From Leifsonia sp. 71-9 (lineage in GTDB: Bacteria; Actinomycetota; Actinomycetes; Actinomycetales; Microbacteriaceae), in the NCBI RefSeq assembly GCF_001898805.1, contig NZ_MKVJ01000014.1, positions 290,410-354,409 on the forward strand: a stretch of DNA of 64,000 bases, written 5' to 3'. A program made the position numbers and the translations under genes. How positions within the stretch are numbered: position 1 is the stretch's first letter; each line of letters begins with the position of its first letter. Shown here piece by piece: positions 63,748 through 64,000 of this stretch. The notes under the pieces were generated by a model. The model was not told where the DNA came from, ran no database searches, and worked only from the letters and a program-made list of their open reading frames with translations.

Positions 63748-64000
63748 TTAGAGGGAGTCTCCAAAAGCGCGCAGCCGGGAGGCCGCCGCGGCGATCCGCT
63801 CGTCGGTCGCCGTGAGCGACAGCCGCACGTGCTCGGGGAAGGAGTCGCCGTAGAAGTGCCCGGGCCCGGCGAGGATGCCGAGGTCGGCCAGCCGGCCGAT
63901 GCTCTCCCAGGCGTCGCGGCCCTCGGTCGCCCAGAGGTACAGGCCGGCCTCGCTGTGGTCGATGCGGAACCCGGCGGCCTCGAGGGCCGGACGCAGCAGC
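63748..64000 (-). CDS. dapC: C-terminus of succinyldiaminopimelate transaminase (partial)
   Basis: The gene continues beyond the window. The visible C-terminal 83 residues read AGLYLWATEGRDAWESIGRL then ADLGILAGPGHFYGDSFPEH and VRLSLTATDERIAAAASRL before TAA at 63748. The GLYLW and GPGHFYG phrases are typical of the C-terminal domain of DapC-type PLP aminotransferases. It would supply the fourth dap gene in this region. Its assignment over other class I aminotransferases rests on those phrases and family context. Confidence 0.75.
   Translation of the reverse strand, partial: LLRPALEAAGFRIDHSEAGLYLWATEGRDAWESIGRLADLGILAGPGHFYGDSFPEHVRLSLTATDERIAAAASRLRAFGDSL

Noticed and set aside
1-64000. 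tRNA, rRNA, transposase or prophage genes
   Set aside because: I read through the intergenic gaps on both strands and saw no cloverleaf, rRNA segment, terminal inverted repeats or phage-type genes.

Overview
The window reads as one contiguous stretch of an actinobacterial chromosome. GC content is very high, codons end almost always in G or C, GTG starts are frequent, and neighbouring genes often overlap by 4 nt (ATGA or GTGA). Gene content and order (priA rather than hisA, a DUF3046 gene and clgR-cinA-pgsA-ftsK beside recA, a lexA/LysM divergent pair, a mycobacterial-type leucine operon) point to Actinomycetota. I infer Microbacteriaceae, close to Leifsonia. I see no rRNA, tRNA, insertion sequence, prophage or CRISPR array, and almost all of the window is coding.

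Layout. 1-1007: end of a methionine ABC importer (metN fragment, metQ). 1163-3557: a coupled three-gene cassette of an 82-residue peptide with three perfect-length 22-residue repeats, a JmjC-type cupin oxygenase and a sucrase/ferredoxin-like Fe-S protein. This is the best candidate for an undescribed system. 3586-12652: AraC and VOC genes, a large RecB-nuclease/helicase, an HhH-GPD protein, a LysR/MFS divergent pair, an NADP-binding oxidoreductase and a secreted GH114-like glycosidase. 12808-16819: sseB and the histidine genes priA-hisH-hisB-hisC. 16964-18256: SOS locus (LysM protein and lexA, divergent). 18370-22221: metallopeptidase, then metF-metE behind a predicted SAM-family riboswitch.

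22333-31416: Ltp-repeat membrane protein, hflX, a methyltransferase, dapF-miaA-miaB (miaA apparently starting at CTG), recX, recA with an SOS box, DUF3046. 31498-35901: clgR, cinA-like, pgsA, ftsK. 35971-39494: GNAT gene and a three-part MacB-like ABC export system. 39573-42297: RNase J and dapA. 42406-44745: a thioredoxin/DUF4395 pair, OsmC and a TIGR01777 epimerase. 44765-48626: dapB, GNAT, histidine phosphatase and M16 peptidase. 48825-50707: a TetR gene with a structured leader and an aldo/keto reductase. 50871-59207: a seven-gene leucine/isovalerate catabolic operon with a divergent TetR regulator and two operators. 59273-64000: penicillin acylase homologue, a repeat-rich gap, citrate synthase and the end of dapC.

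Themes. Three SOS genes carry related operator boxes. Lysine/DAP genes (dapF, dapA, dapB, dapC) are scattered as single units, and dapA and dapB look leaderless. At least nine genes have a TANNNT -10 element 6-7 nt before the start codon, so leaderless transcripts appear common. A family of ACATTYG-NNN-CRAATGT palindromes occurs in three gaps, all between convergent genes. All functions are inferred from sequence reading alone; no database search was run.
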